This document shows, piece by piece, positions 35,112-46,785 of a stretch of 64,000 nucleotides of DNA. Origin of the DNA: Porpolomopsis calyptriformis. Taxonomy: Eukaryota; Basidiomycota; Agaricomycetes; Agaricales; Hygrophoraceae. The notes beneath the pieces were generated by a model, which had not been told where the DNA came from, searched no databases, and saw nothing but the letters and a program-made list of their open reading frames with translations. Each line of letters starts with the position of its first letter. Positions within the stretch are counted from its first letter, which is position 1. The stretch lies in the NCBI GenBank assembly GCA_951640195.1, contig OX621173.1, positions 1,281,780 through 1,345,779 on the forward strand, given 5' to 3'. Made by a program: the position numbers and the translations under genes.

Positions 35112-36644
35112 TGATCCACCCTTGCTTTCACACTGGACGACAACAACGAAGATCTTTACGATCCCTCTGAGCAGAATAATCCTCTTTCTCAGTCACTCTA
35201 CTCACAAACTCGAATCCTCCCAGACCCTAACAAGGAAGCTAGCCAAGCTTCTCCTTTACCAGGTATCTCACAAGCTCTAGGAAGAACTCGAAGCGAAACA
35301 ACTCGCTTACTCGCCGCCACCCAGTCACAACGTCCCATCACTCCCCCTACTGTTAGGTATCAACCCTTCCCATTCCAACAACCTACTCGACCCTCTTCAC
35401 CCTTAACTACACCTTCACCTTCACCATCACCTGATCCGATGGGTTCTCGTGCTAACCCCCCTGTTCCCAACCTCAATGAGATCCTCGCAGTCATGAACGA
35501 CTTGCAGAGGGAAATGGCCAATCTTCAGAATTCAAACGCAAACCAAGCGGCAGAGATCCTAGATCTCCAACAACAACTTGCGGCCCAAGCTCAGCCTCAG
35601 CCCCCACCGCAACCTCAACCGCAACCTCCTGCCGCTCCCACCATCGAGATAAAGATGGCCAAGCCAGACGAATTCACTGGTCGACAGCAGGATGTCGACA
35701 AATTTATTAACAGCTGCGAGTTGTATTTCATGGGAAAACCATATCGTAATGAACACAAGATCCCCTTTGCCCTCTCTTTCATGAAGGGGACAAATGCTCA
35801 AACCTGGTCCGAGAAGGAGACCAATGACATGAGAGCCGTCAATTGGACTGGCCCAACTGCTACCTGGGCTGCATTTGTGACTCGATTCCGGACAACGTTC
35901 GAAGGAATCGACAGATAGTCTCGTGCCTGCAACGACATCAAGAATCTCCGCCAGGGAAGGAAGAAGATAGAAGACTATAACCTACACTTCGGTGCTTTAC
36001 AGGTTGATACCGGTTTCAACGATGCTGCCCTCATCGATCTCTACCAAGCTGGACTCGACGCTGAGTTCATTGAATTTGTTTACCGACTCCCCGCCATCCC
36101 AACCACACTTCAAGAGTGGAAGGACGCCACGACACGATACCAACACCAAAAGGACATTCTGGCCTCACAGAAACAGTCCTCCACGTCCTGACCCCAATAC
36201 TCCAACCCCTTTCCTACCTGAGGATCGTCTGTGGCTGCAACGACGACCCGTCAAACAACAGCAGCCCCCACCGTCAAAAGAGAAGAGTCTTCCTCTTCTG
36301 CCCTTACAATCCCATATGGAAACTGCTATTCCTGTAGCCAACCAGGGCACTTCGCAAATGCCTGCCCAAACCGTGTCGCCGGTGATGTGAAGAATCTACC
36401 CAATACCTCTTCCTCATGTCGAGGAGGATACTTTCGAGGCAGAGGCGGTTACTGAGGACGAGGACGAGGACGAGGTCACAACATATGTGTCGTTACTGCT
36501 GAGCCCAATGTGGAGAACGTCAACTCGCCCCCTACACTGGGAACAAGCGAAACTCCATCGGATATGGCGAAATCTGGTATATGCAATTGGTCGGATGATC
36601 GAAAGAAGAGGCTGGCAGCGGACTTGAAGTCCCAGGGTTTTTGA
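35112..36644 (+). pseudogene. gag of the chromovirus
   Basis: One frame, open upstream of the ATG at 35439. It contains a Gln/Pro-rich N-terminal part with a coiled coil, the capsid-like segment FTGRQQDVDKFINSCELYFM, and the CCHC zinc knuckle CYSCSQPGHFANAC. Internal stops occur at 35917, near 36189, near 36222 and near 36453. The frame ends at a TGA (36642) directly after GGGTTTT. Confidence 0.85.
36635..36641 (+). promoter_or_regulatory. Candidate -1 frameshift heptamer between gag and pol
   Basis: G GGT TTT in the gag frame fits X XXY YYZ and is followed immediately by the gag stop. Slipping back by one base opens the pol frame at 36641. A one-base deletion during decay is the alternative. 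Confidence 0.4.
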
Positions 36645-39600
36645 AAGGTTCGGACGATTTGCCCAATGTTACGGACCATACTACTCGATGTACCATTATC
36701 CCATGCAATCTATTTCGAATTCTTGGTGCTATCGAAAAGGGCGATTCAGGACTTACAATGGACATTTGGATCAAAGCTTCAGACAATGGCCGACGTGTCC
36801 CCGCCATGTGTCTTATTGATAGTGGAGCTTCTGGAAACTTTATGGATGAGAACTTTGCAACTCGTCACGAATTTACTTTTCAGGATTTGGAAACCCCAAT
36901 CCCCGTACGGAATGCCGATGGGTCAGAGAACCGAGGAGGCCCGATCATTTTTGACACAGATGTCTGGATAGAAGCTCCAGGTGGACACACTGAAAGGATC
37001 TGTTTGGAAGTGACCGACCTCAGATCCAAGTTTGATATTATCCTCGGCTACCCATGGCTCAGAGCTCAAAACCCTAGTATTGATTGGGAGAAGTCAACAC
37101 TGGCTCTTGGAGGCAAAGAGGCTTCTCATCAGTATTGTAGCGGCAAAGCAGAGCCCTCTGTGGTAGAATCGGTCTCGCTGGCGATAACAAGTATTTCAAA
37201 ATCAGACGAATCTCGAGCCAGCACGGTGGAGGAAGATATGCGAAAGTTTGTACCAGAGGTCTATTGGAAAGACTATGCTAGTGTCTTTGCCAAGGAGTCC
37301 TTTGATTGCCTTCCACCTCATTCCGAGTTTGATCACGTCATTGATCTCAAAGATAACTTCGTACCCCAAAATGACGTGACTTATCCGATGTCCCCTCGAG
37401 AGATAGACTTCCTAGTGAAGTTCTTGGAAGAAAACGTGGCCACTGGACGAATATTCAAGGGATCTTCGCCTCAAGCTGCTCCCTTCTTCCTGAGCAAGAA
37501 AGCTGAAGAAATCAATGCGAAAGGACAAGACGCTGGATATAGACCAATCGAAGACTATCGTTACCTGAATCACTTTACCATTCCTGACCAATACCCCCTA
37601 CTGCTCCTCCATCAGATCGTACAACAACTAAAATTGCGATCTGCTGCATTATTCACAGTTGTGGATATCCGATGGGGATTCATCAATATTCGTATCAGAG
37701 AAGGCGATGAATGGAAAGCCGCTTTCAACACAGTCAAAGGACTCTATGTTCCAAGAGTGATGTTCTTTGGTCTACGAAACTCTCCAGCTACGTTCCAACG
37801 GATGATCGATACGTGATTTGCTGAAGTACTGAAATCAGGTTGTGTTTTTATCTATATCGACGACATTCTCATCTGCGGAGATGATCTAGAAGAATTGCGT
37901 TACTGGACGTTCAAAACCCTTGATATTATGAAGAAAAACAAACTCTCCTGCAAACCCGTCAAATGCCAATTTGAGAAAGAAGAGGTAATCTATCTAGGGA
38001 TGACCTTAACGAAAGGTCATATCAGAACCAATCCCAAGAAGATCAAAGCCATAGTTGAATGGCCTGAACCTCGAACTGTAAAACAACTCCAATCCTTTCT
38101 CGGAAGCGTGAATTCCTGGAGAAAATACATCAAGGACTTTTCAAAGATTGCCTAACCACTTAACCAGTTACTCCGCAAAGATACCGTATGGGAATGGACT
38201 CCCGAACGACAACGCGCCTTTGATCAATTGAAACACTCCCTCACGAATGCCCCTGTCCTCGAAGTACTGGACCAAGACCTACCATACTGCTTGGAGACTG
38301 ACGCCTCTGGTTTTGCCTTAGGAGGAATACTGTCTCAGTTGCATGGAAACGATTGGAAACCCGTAGGCTTTCATTCAAGATCCTTAACCCCTGCTGAAAA
38401 GAAGTATCCAACCCACGACGCTGAGCTTCTAGCGATAATAGACTGTCTTAAAGCGTGGCGACATCTTTTAGAAGGTTCACAACATGACCTTCTGATCCGT
38501 ACCGACAGTCTCGCCCTCAAATATTTCAGTATCGCTCATGTGTTATTTGGACGACGTGCTCGTTGGTCAGAAATTCTGTTGAGATATGAATACAAAATCG
38601 AGTACATCCCAGGGAGAAAGAACAAGGCCGATGGATTATCTAGACGCCTGGATTATTTCGACGAGGGTAAAGGCGAGGTGGAAGATGAAATTTTAATTGC
38701 GGATGAACATTGGATCAATTTGATCGTCAAACTTTCAAAACTGGACTTTTTCACAAGATTACGCTTCAAGCTGCCAATACCAAACAAGATCTCACAAAAA
38801 ATCGAGGATGCCTCATTGTTTTGGGACCAAGCTGATGGGTTGGTTCGCGATGTTGAAGGTCGGATTGTGGTGCCAGAGGAAGTATCTCTGCGCACAGACA
38901 TAATACGACTGTCCCATGCCTACCCCCATGCTGGACACCCTGGCATTGAGAAGATGAAGGAGCTGGTGCTCCGAAATTTTGTTTGGGATGGCGTCTCTCA
39001 AGACATTATCAACTACGTACAATCTTGTCCTGCTTGTCAACAAAACAAGAATTACCCTTCGAAGCCGACAGGACTCCTACAACCTATACCCCCCGCTACC
39101 GAACCATGGACTGAAATAACTGTCGATCTCATTGTTCAACTACCTGACTCGCTTGGATACAATGCTGTAATGGTAGTCATCGATCGCTTCACAAAACGTG
39201 CTCATTTTATTCCGACGACTTCCAATCTCTCATCAGAAGGCGCTGCCCGACTCTTCCATGATCACATCTGGAAACATCATGGATGGCCAAAGAAGATCAT
39301 TTCTGATCATGGAGTTCAATTTGCATCAAAATTCACTGAAGCCCTTAATAAACTTCTAGGAACCATTTCTGGACTGTCTACTGCTTATCATCCCGAGACC
39401 GATGGCCAGACCGAACGAATGAACCAAGAACTCGAGGTCTACTTATGGTTTTACACTAACTTCATGCAAGATGACTGGTCCGAATGGCTGGCTTCTGCCG
39501 AATTCGCTTACAATAATCGACAACACTCTGCCACATCACAATCACCCTTCTATTTAGAATATGGCCATCACCCTCATTTGCCGATCACAATCGAATCCCC

Positions 39601-40177
39601 AAGTAACATCCCCGCAGCAAACACCTTCCATGAACGTCTCACGCATGCTCAGAAGAATGCTGGTGAATCACTATCACATGCCGCAGAATCAATGAAGAAA
39701 TATGCCGATCAAAAATGGAAACTCTCTCCCTCCTTTGAAATAGGAGATTTGGTTTGGTTAGATACCAAGAACATCAAGACGACTCAACCTGCCAAGAAGC
39801 TGGATAACCGAAGGACTGGACCATTCAAGATCCTGAAACAAGTATCGGATCTTGCGTATCTTATCAATATCCCTGGAACTTGGAAACTCCACCCAGTCTT
39901 TCACGTATCACTCCTGAGACCTAATGTCGAAGATAAGTTGCTCCACCCTGATATCACTGACACGTCTCGACCTCCCCCAGATCTGATCGAGAACGAAGAA
40001 GAATATGAAGTTGAATCTATTCTTCAACACTCCGGAGCTAAATGCCAACGAAAGTATTTGGTCAAATAGAAAGGTTATCCGATCGAAGAAGCTACTTGGG
40101 AAGAATGATCAAATGTCTTACGACACGCCAAGGAAATTGTGAAGACTTACGAAGACTCAATTCAAATGGCGACTTAA
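36641..40177 (+). pseudogene. pol of the chromovirus (PR-RT-RH-IN-chromodomain)
   Basis: One frame of about 1178 codons. Protease: LIDSGASGNF. Reverse transcriptase: YIDDIL near 37852. RNase H: LETDASGFALGGILS. Integrase: HHCC zinc domain with CPACQQNK, then a DDE core (EITVDLIVQLPDS, IISDHGVQFASKF, TDGQTERMNQELE). C-terminal chromodomain with EEEYEVESILQHSG, which in chromoviruses targets integration to marked chromatin. Stops at 37814 (TGA), 38153 (TAA), 40068 (TAG, in the chromodomain) and about 40106 (TGA) inactivate it. Confidence 0.93.
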
Positions 40178-40337
40178 CTCGTTTGTCATCATTCCGGCTG
40201 TCCATTTTTTGAATTCTATTCTTAGACTTGAGTTGGCGCTTATAAACCCAGAGTCGTTGATACGACTCCATCCAATCTTTCCCCACTTTCGACGAATAAG
40301 ACCACTTGACTAAAACGTCATAGAATCATCATTCGAA

Positions 40338-41069
40338 ATGCCCGCCACTTGATCTCCATCCCCTCAAGTCGCCATCCGACACGCTGGACGAATTCCTTCA
40401 TCCGCCATTATCCATTCCCCAACCCCCGGTCCCTCTACCACTGCTTCCTCTACTTGACAACTACGTCGACAAGCTCGCACCCGTGCAGAAGACTTCTTCG
40501 ATATGCGAACTCCTCCCCCCGAAGATCCCGCTGTCACCATCTCTCACCTCACAGCCAGTAACAATAGCATCAGCAGCTGGAACCGAGAACTTCATCAAGA
40601 ACGGGACGTCCTACAAGCTGAGCTCAAAGCATCGGAGAGAAGCGCCTTGTATTGGAAAGACTGTTGGGATAAAAGCAAGCTCAAGTATTGGGAGCTCCAA
40701 TGGGAAAAGAAGCGTACGTGGGTTAACTGTTACGATGTCACTACCCGCGCCGTCATCGTCAAGCTTGTGGAAGAGAGTCGTCAAGCTGAATGGCTCTCCT
40801 GAGAAGATTTTCTCTGGGCCCAATGAGACCTCACAACGACAGAGACTCTAATCGAGTACGGGAAATCAGTCGAATACCCAATCAACCTTGACTTGGAGTA
40901 CCCAGATGACAACGACGACGTCACGACAGTCCGAGCCCCTTCCCCCATCGAAGCAGCCTCGGAAGTTACCCCCATCGCTTCCCTCTCAGTGGTCATTGAG
41001 GCCCCCGCCACTGAGGAAATCCAGACCCAGGCCTCAGAGAACGAAACAACCGATGTCACCCAGGTTTGA
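40338..41069 (+). pseudogene. Third ORF of the chromovirus, between pol and the 3' LTR
   Basis: A single frame of 243 codons from ATG to TGA, interrupted only by four TGA codons (40350, 40455, 40800, 40824). The product has a basic Pro/Ser-rich start, a coiled-coil-like middle rich in Trp and Lys (LHQERDVLQAELKASERSAL, WELQWEKKRTW), and an acidic end (LEYPDDNDDVTTV). No family known to me. Its uniform frame suggests a former coding region belonging to the element. Confidence 0.65.
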
Positions 41070-41103
41070 AATTCAGGTCGAATTTCCCAAAAAACGAGGT
41101 GTA

Positions 41104-41492
41104 TGTCACGGACGTAATTTTTCATTCCTTCTCTATGTTAGTCATCATTGCTTAGTCGGATCAGTCTTATCTTTGCTTGGGATTCCCCATAGTCTCGTAT
41201 CTTTTCATATATCCTAGATAGGACACTTTTCATTTCCAATGATTATGTTTCATCTCTTCACATGCTCTGAGTCTCTTATCATGTTTATCTTTACTCGTCG
41301 CATGTATTCCTCATGTTAACACTGACTCATCCGCAGTAGCGTAGTCAGTATATAAACCCCTAGTTAGTCGTACTCAGACTTTAAGTCTGATTCCTCGTTA
41401 ACAACCCAATAACTAGGACTTGAGACATTATCACTGTCTTGGGACAGAGCTCTCCGAAGTAAAACCATCTCATCGACAACCAGTTTATAACA
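41104..41492 (+). repeat. 3' LTR of the chromovirus
   Basis: 389 bp, same ends as the 5' LTR. A short purine-rich tract (AAAAAACGAGG) lies just upstream at about 41091-41100 and is the likely plus-strand primer. Confidence 0.97.
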
Positions 41493-42831
41493 CTTGAGTC
41501 CTTTGAGTCTGCTTGAACGTCATCCCGAGCAAGCAGTAGCTGTACAATGGCACCATTCCCATTCGAAGCTGCATACGAAAGGGGCATTCATCTGCTTGAG
41601 TCCTTCGAGTCCACTTGAACATCATCTCGAGCAAGCAGTAGCTGTACAATGGCACCATTCCCATTAGAAGCTGCATGCGAAAGGGGCGTTTGACCATCCT
41701 GGTCCTTCGAATCCACTTGAACATCATCCCGATCAAGCAGCAGTTCTACGATGGCACTATATCCATTGCAAGCTGCATGTGAAAGGGGCGTTCAACCATC
41801 CCAGTCCTTCGAATCCACTTGAACATCATCCTGATCAAGCAGCAGTTCTACGATGGCACTATGTCCATTGCAAGCTGCATGTGAAAGGGGCGTTCGACCA
41901 CCCTGGTCCTTGGAGTCTGGTTGAATGTCATCCTGGGCAAGCAGTAGCTGTACAATGGTATCATTCCCATTCAAAGCTGCATATGAAAGGGGCATTCGTC
42001 CACTCAAGTCCTTCGAGTGCGCTTGAACGTCATCCCGAGCAAGCAGTAGCTGTACAATGGCATCATTCTCATTCAAGATAAGTTGGGTTCGACCCTTGGA
42101 ATCCATCGAGTCCACTTGAATGTCATCTTGAGCAAGCTGCTGCCGCACAATAGCATCGTGCCCTCTTTGATGCCGTTTTGCAGCTGCATAGGAAAGGGGT
42201 GTTCGATTATCTGAGTCCTTCGAATCTGCTTGAACATCATCCCGAGGAAGCAGCAGTTTTACAATCGAATCATGCCCATTCTGGGCTGCGTATGAAAAGG
42301 GTGTTCGACCATTAGAGTCCTTCAAGTCTGCTTGAACATCCTCATGAGCAAGCAGCAGCTTTACGATCACATCATGCCCATTTCCAGCTGCACGCGAAAG
42401 GGGTGTTTGACCCTTGGAGTCCTTTGGGTCTGGTTGAATGTCATCCCAAGCAAGCAGGAGCTGTACAATGGCATCATGCCCTTGCCAAGCTGCCAATAAA
42501 AGGGGTGTTCGACCATTAGAGTCCTTCAAGTCTGCTTGGACGTCAGCCTGAGCAAGTAGCAGCCTTACGACGACATCATGCCCATTCTCAACTGCATAAG
42601 CAAATAGCGTTCGGCAATACAAGTCCATCGAGTTGGTTCGAACGTCATCCCGAGCAAGCAGCATCTCGACGATGGCATCATGCCCATTCCAAGCTGCATA
42701 TGAAAGGGGTGTTTGGCCCTCCGGGTTCTCTGAATCTGCTTGGACGTCATTCCGAGCAAGCAGCAGTTTTACGATGGCATCGTGCCCATTCTGAGCAGCA
42801 TATGAAAAGGGTGTTCGTCTGTTCGAGTCCT

Positions 42832-43032
42832 TGTCAGAATTGCACTGGAAACATGCGCTTCAAAGGATGGTCAAGACCACTTGACCAAAAGGTCCTAGTT
42901 CTGGACTTACCCAGAACAGTTGTTTCCAGTATATATACCAGATTACACGTGATCAGCTAGAATCTGCTCGACGTTCATGAGAGACGGCCTCAGCGCGCTC
43001 GATCTCATGTCTCAAATTTCAGATTCGTAACA
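42832..43032. mobile_element. Solo LTR, 201 bp
   Basis: Starts TGTCAGAATT and ends ATTCGTAACA, flanked by a perfect 5-bp duplication GTCCT (42827-42831 and 43033-43037). It interrupts an ankyrin unit of the pseudogene. A TATATATA-type box lies inside. No internal coding region, so it is what remains after LTR-LTR recombination. Orientation is taken only from the TATA and is unsure. Confidence 0.85.
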
Positions 43033-45293
43033 GTCCTTTGAGTCTGGATGGACATCACCCCGAGCTAGCAGCATCTCGACGATGACATGATGCCCATTCC
43101 AAGCTGCATACAAAAAGGGGGTTCGATTAAATGAGTCCTTAGAGTCAGCTTGAACATCATCTCGATCAAGCAGCATCTTGATGACAGCGAGATGGCCATT
43201 CTGAACTGCATACCAAAGGGGCGTTCAACTATCCTGGTCCTTCGAGTTGGCTTGAACGTCATCCAGAGCAAGAAGCAGCTTTACGATGGCATCATGCCCA
43301 TTCTGAGCTGCATACACAAGGGGTGTTTGACCCCTGGAGTCCTTCAAGTCAGGTTGAACATCATCCTGAGTAAGCAGCATCTTGACAATGACATGATGCC
43401 CATTCTGAGCTGCATACCAAAGGGGTGTTCAACCATCCTGATCCTTCGAATCAGCTTCAACGTCATCCCGATCAAGTAGCAGCTTTATGATGGTATCATG
43501 CCCATTGCAGGCTGCATGCCAAAGGGGAGTGCAAGCATTACGGTCTCTTGAATCTGCTTCAACATCATCCCAAATGAGCAGCAGTTTTACAATGGCAGCA
43601 TGCCCATTCCAAGCTGCATACAAAAGGGGTGTTCAACCATCTGAGTCCTTCAAGTCCACAAGAACATCATTTCGAGCAAGCAGCAGTTTTACGATCGAAT
43701 CACCCGCTTGCCTAGCTGCGTATGAAAAGGGTGTTCGACAAACCGAGTCCTCCGAGTCTGCTTGAACGTCGTCTCGAGCAAGAACCAGCCATACAATGGA
43801 CTCATGCCCATTCTTAGCTGCATACGAAAGGGGGGTTCGGCTCTTGGAATCCATCGAGTCTGGTTGAACGTCACGCCGAGCAAGCAGGAGCTGTACGATG
43901 GCATCATGCCCTCTTTCAGCTGCATATGAAAGCGGGGTTCTACTATCGCTATCAAACTTGTCTGGAGCCGCCTCACTGTCAAGCTGCCCGCGGACAATCT
44001 CATCCAACCCCCAGTAAGCAGCAACATGGATTCCGGAAAAATTCGGATGAAAATATTGACTGTAATCTGGCCAACGATGGACCGACACCAACATAACTTG
44101 ACTAGCACATGCAACCTTGGATCCATCGCCAAGGAAATCCATTGCCAAGTTTATAATATTCTTTTGGTGTCGACGTGTATGATGGCCCCAGTTTTGGGCT
44201 GCATATTCAAGAAGAGGGTTGTCTTCCAAGAGGGAATCGAACTCGGCATCGTCCTTGCAGTATCCATGTGCGAATACGTCAAATGAAAGATAGGTGAGAC
44301 ATTTCTCCGCAATTGAAGCTTCGGCGTTTGGAAATCGAGATTCCCGTTGACGTTCAAAATATTGCTGAGCTGTGTAGTCTGTATAGAATCCATATTGAAC
44401 ATATTTCGGGCCAGTAGTTGTTCTACTCACGAGTGAGGCGCACAACATTCTCCTCTTCGTCAATCACGACCAGTCCCGCACATGCAGAAATGAGCTTCAT
44501 TTTGAATACGAGAGCTTGAGTGTTCAATTCTGTCATCTTGGGTACAACAGCAAGAGCATGTCGAAGTTCTTTAACAGACAATGGTCGGGACACATATACG
44601 ATCCATGACAGAACCCGCATCGCTAAGTTTCTTGTGTTCATTTGCTGTTCGATTCATTCCATGGCTTCATCATAAAATTTATCTATCTCATCCAGAAGAT
44701 GATCCAGGGAACGAAGCACAGCTTCTTCGCTATCCTGTTCTAGGAGTGTATTTATATGTAAGCGAGCTAATAAAAACCTTGTCGGAAGGTCAAATGAGAA
44801 GCATTATTACATTCATTAGAGAGGCTTACATGCCCTTGGCGCTTTCAACAACTTGTTTTGTTGCAAGGTCCTGCAGATTCACCAGATCCGGGTAAAAAAC
44901 AAGCCGGTTTTGGACGTATTTTGCTATATCTTCATCAGTTGCACGAATATACAGCCGCCGTGCGCAATGAAAGTGCTGTTCGATCGAAAGAAGGTCACGA
45001 GACGTCACCATCAGGTTGATGAACCCGGAGAAAGACCAAAGAGCCTCTAATAATTTGATCCGAGTTTTGTGGCTGTTGGGACATTCATCCAGGGCATCCA
45101 CCACAATGAATACTTTGGAATATATCTTAACTTCCAGGTTGAATGCTTCAATAAGTTCATCAAGTGTAGGTGAAGTACTTGAGACTTTGTGATGACGATG
45201 AAGTAACTTGACGTTCTTGGATAGGAAATGACGATCTTGGACAAACTGCCTCAGTAGACTTGCGATAAGGTTGGTGACTGTCTGCATTGTCTG

Positions 45294-45653
45294 TGTCAGA
45301 GATATATTTTTTCTTTTTCCTTTGCTCGTCTATCTCTATTTACATCAGACAGTTTACATCAATAACCGCTTAGCCACCCAAGCTCTGCTTAGTAATAGAA
45401 GGTGACCAAGCCATATCTATATTTAGTCTACCATCACTCTCCTTATCTACATGACTCATCCATAGTCGTTACGACTCACACGTAGTCAGCATGACTCATA
45501 CTTGGCTAGTATATAAAGCTAGCAGTAGATAGACTTAGGATAAGTCTGTTTCTTTCGTTAACACCCCAATCAGTAGTCTTCCAACCCTTTAAAAACCCTA
45601 CACCCAGAGCCTGAAGTAAAACCTTGCAATCAACCCTAGACTGCCGTCTAACA
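45294..45653 (+). mobile_element. Solo LTR, 360 bp, relative of the chromovirus LTR
   Basis: Starts TGTCAGAGAT and ends GTCTAACA, flanked by the 5-bp duplication GTCTG (45289-45293 and 45654-45658). Removing it restores the reading seen in the paralogue (YCNYKEQT). It shares with the 389-bp LTR the spacing TATATAAA (45510-45517) to AAGTCTG (45542) and similar GACTCAT blocks, so it probably stems from a related self-priming family. Confidence 0.9.
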
Positions 45654-46785
45654 GTCTGTTCTTTATAATTGCAGTATATGCATGCTACCCCAACATTGGA
45701 GTCTTTGAAGAACGTTTGGAGATAGTTTACTACCACCGATCTAAAGCAGCGGCAATTAGTCTTCAATCAATGAGCAACATAGACAATTTTATTACGCAAG
45801 GATCATTTTTCCTGCACCAGCTGGACAAAAACAATCAAATCAGAGTCACAGAGGTAGATAGGTCTTACAATTTCTAGGACACCACAATGTCTGCGATGTT
45901 CCATCACGCCAATCCAGGAATGTTGGGGATTCAAGCAGCCAATTTCCTGTCCCCCTTTCGTGGATCTCTTGAAATCGGCTCTGTGATGCCTTGAAGTTCA
46001 GAGGGGATAGCCAGAGGGCAATTTCGCGACGCTCTGGGTCGTATTTAAGCCCCAGTTTGTGAATTGAAGCCTGATAACATACCATCCTCGTCACTGGTGT
46101 TGGAATTAGACTGATTACCAGCAACAACATTGACCACTTTGTTGTTGTTGAAGCTAAGATTTTGTGCTTCAATTATCGAACAAGTGCTGGCCATTGTTTC
46201 GGAAGAGATATCGATGGCACTCTGAGGGTCGGTTGAGAACAATTTGTTTTGAATCCAGTTGAACATGGTAAACTGCGGTGAAGCTATAATGTGGGGATGT
46301 ATCACCAGGTAAGATAAGACTTACGTCAACTAGCGTCATCCTTTTCTAGGCCAAGTCAAATCACGGCAATAACCAAGATGAAGAGTTGAGAGAGAACGAA
46401 ATTGGAAACAGATTCATGCCCTCTTATGTTCATCCTCTACCCTCAACCGCTAGAAGGATTCCTTCTCAATAGTCAACCACCGAGGCAGAAGGATGAGAAG
46501 ATCACAGACCCCCACAACTGAAGAAAGTTCAGCCAAGGGTGCTAACGGAAGATATTGGCGGTATCATGTTTGGTCAGAAGGATCATTGCCGACGCTTTAC
46601 CTTATTTCTCCTGACTGGAATACCACCTTCTACAACATCTGTGTCATTTCCTCCACTGCCCCCAACCACCCAGCCTACGCTTATGTTTGCCCTTGATCGC
46701 CTCCCCTTTCAACTCACTCACAGCAACTCTACCAACTTCACCTGCACGCTTCCTCCTTCGTGCGATCACTTCGGCATCTGTGGGC

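Larger units (their letters stand above)
34687..41492 (+). mobile_element. Complete Ty3/gypsy chromovirus, Tf1/sushi-like, inactivated
   Basis: A 6806-bp element with 389-bp LTRs starting TGTCACGG and ending ATAACA, flanked by the 5-bp target duplication CTTGA (34682-34686 and 41493-41497). Order: LTR, self-primer-type binding site, gag with zinc knuckle, pol (protease, reverse transcriptase, RNase H, integrase, chromodomain), an additional downstream ORF, LTR. It lies antisense inside the NACHT-ankyrin pseudogene. Stops in gag, pol and the third ORF make it defective as read. Confidence 0.97.
32776..46266 (-). pseudogene. NACHT-ankyrin (NLR-like STAND) pseudogene split by three LTR insertions
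   Basis: Reading from 46266 downward, the order matches the intact paralogue at 48475-52976. A short N-terminal region ends in VVNVVAGNQ. Then come REIALWLSPLNFKASQ, a damaged P-loop (about 45810), VACIYCNYKEQT, Walker B VFIVVDALDEC, the winged-helix part RVLSWIVYVSRPLSVKELRH, and a long ankyrin array to about 32776. The P-loop reads RNSGAGKM where the paralogue has GNPGAGKT. In-frame stops occur after DEAME (about 44655), after LKDSDG (about 43635), near 34600 and near 34063. A one-base slip lies near 33597. Two solo LTRs and a whole chromovirus interrupt the coding sequence with 5-bp target duplications. The gene is dead. Confidence 0.92.

Noticed and set aside
41500..44000. Regularly spaced repeats resembling a CRISPR-like array
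   Set aside because: Spacing is about 100 bp, there are no unique spacers, and every unit translates as an ankyrin repeat. The organism is eukaryotic.
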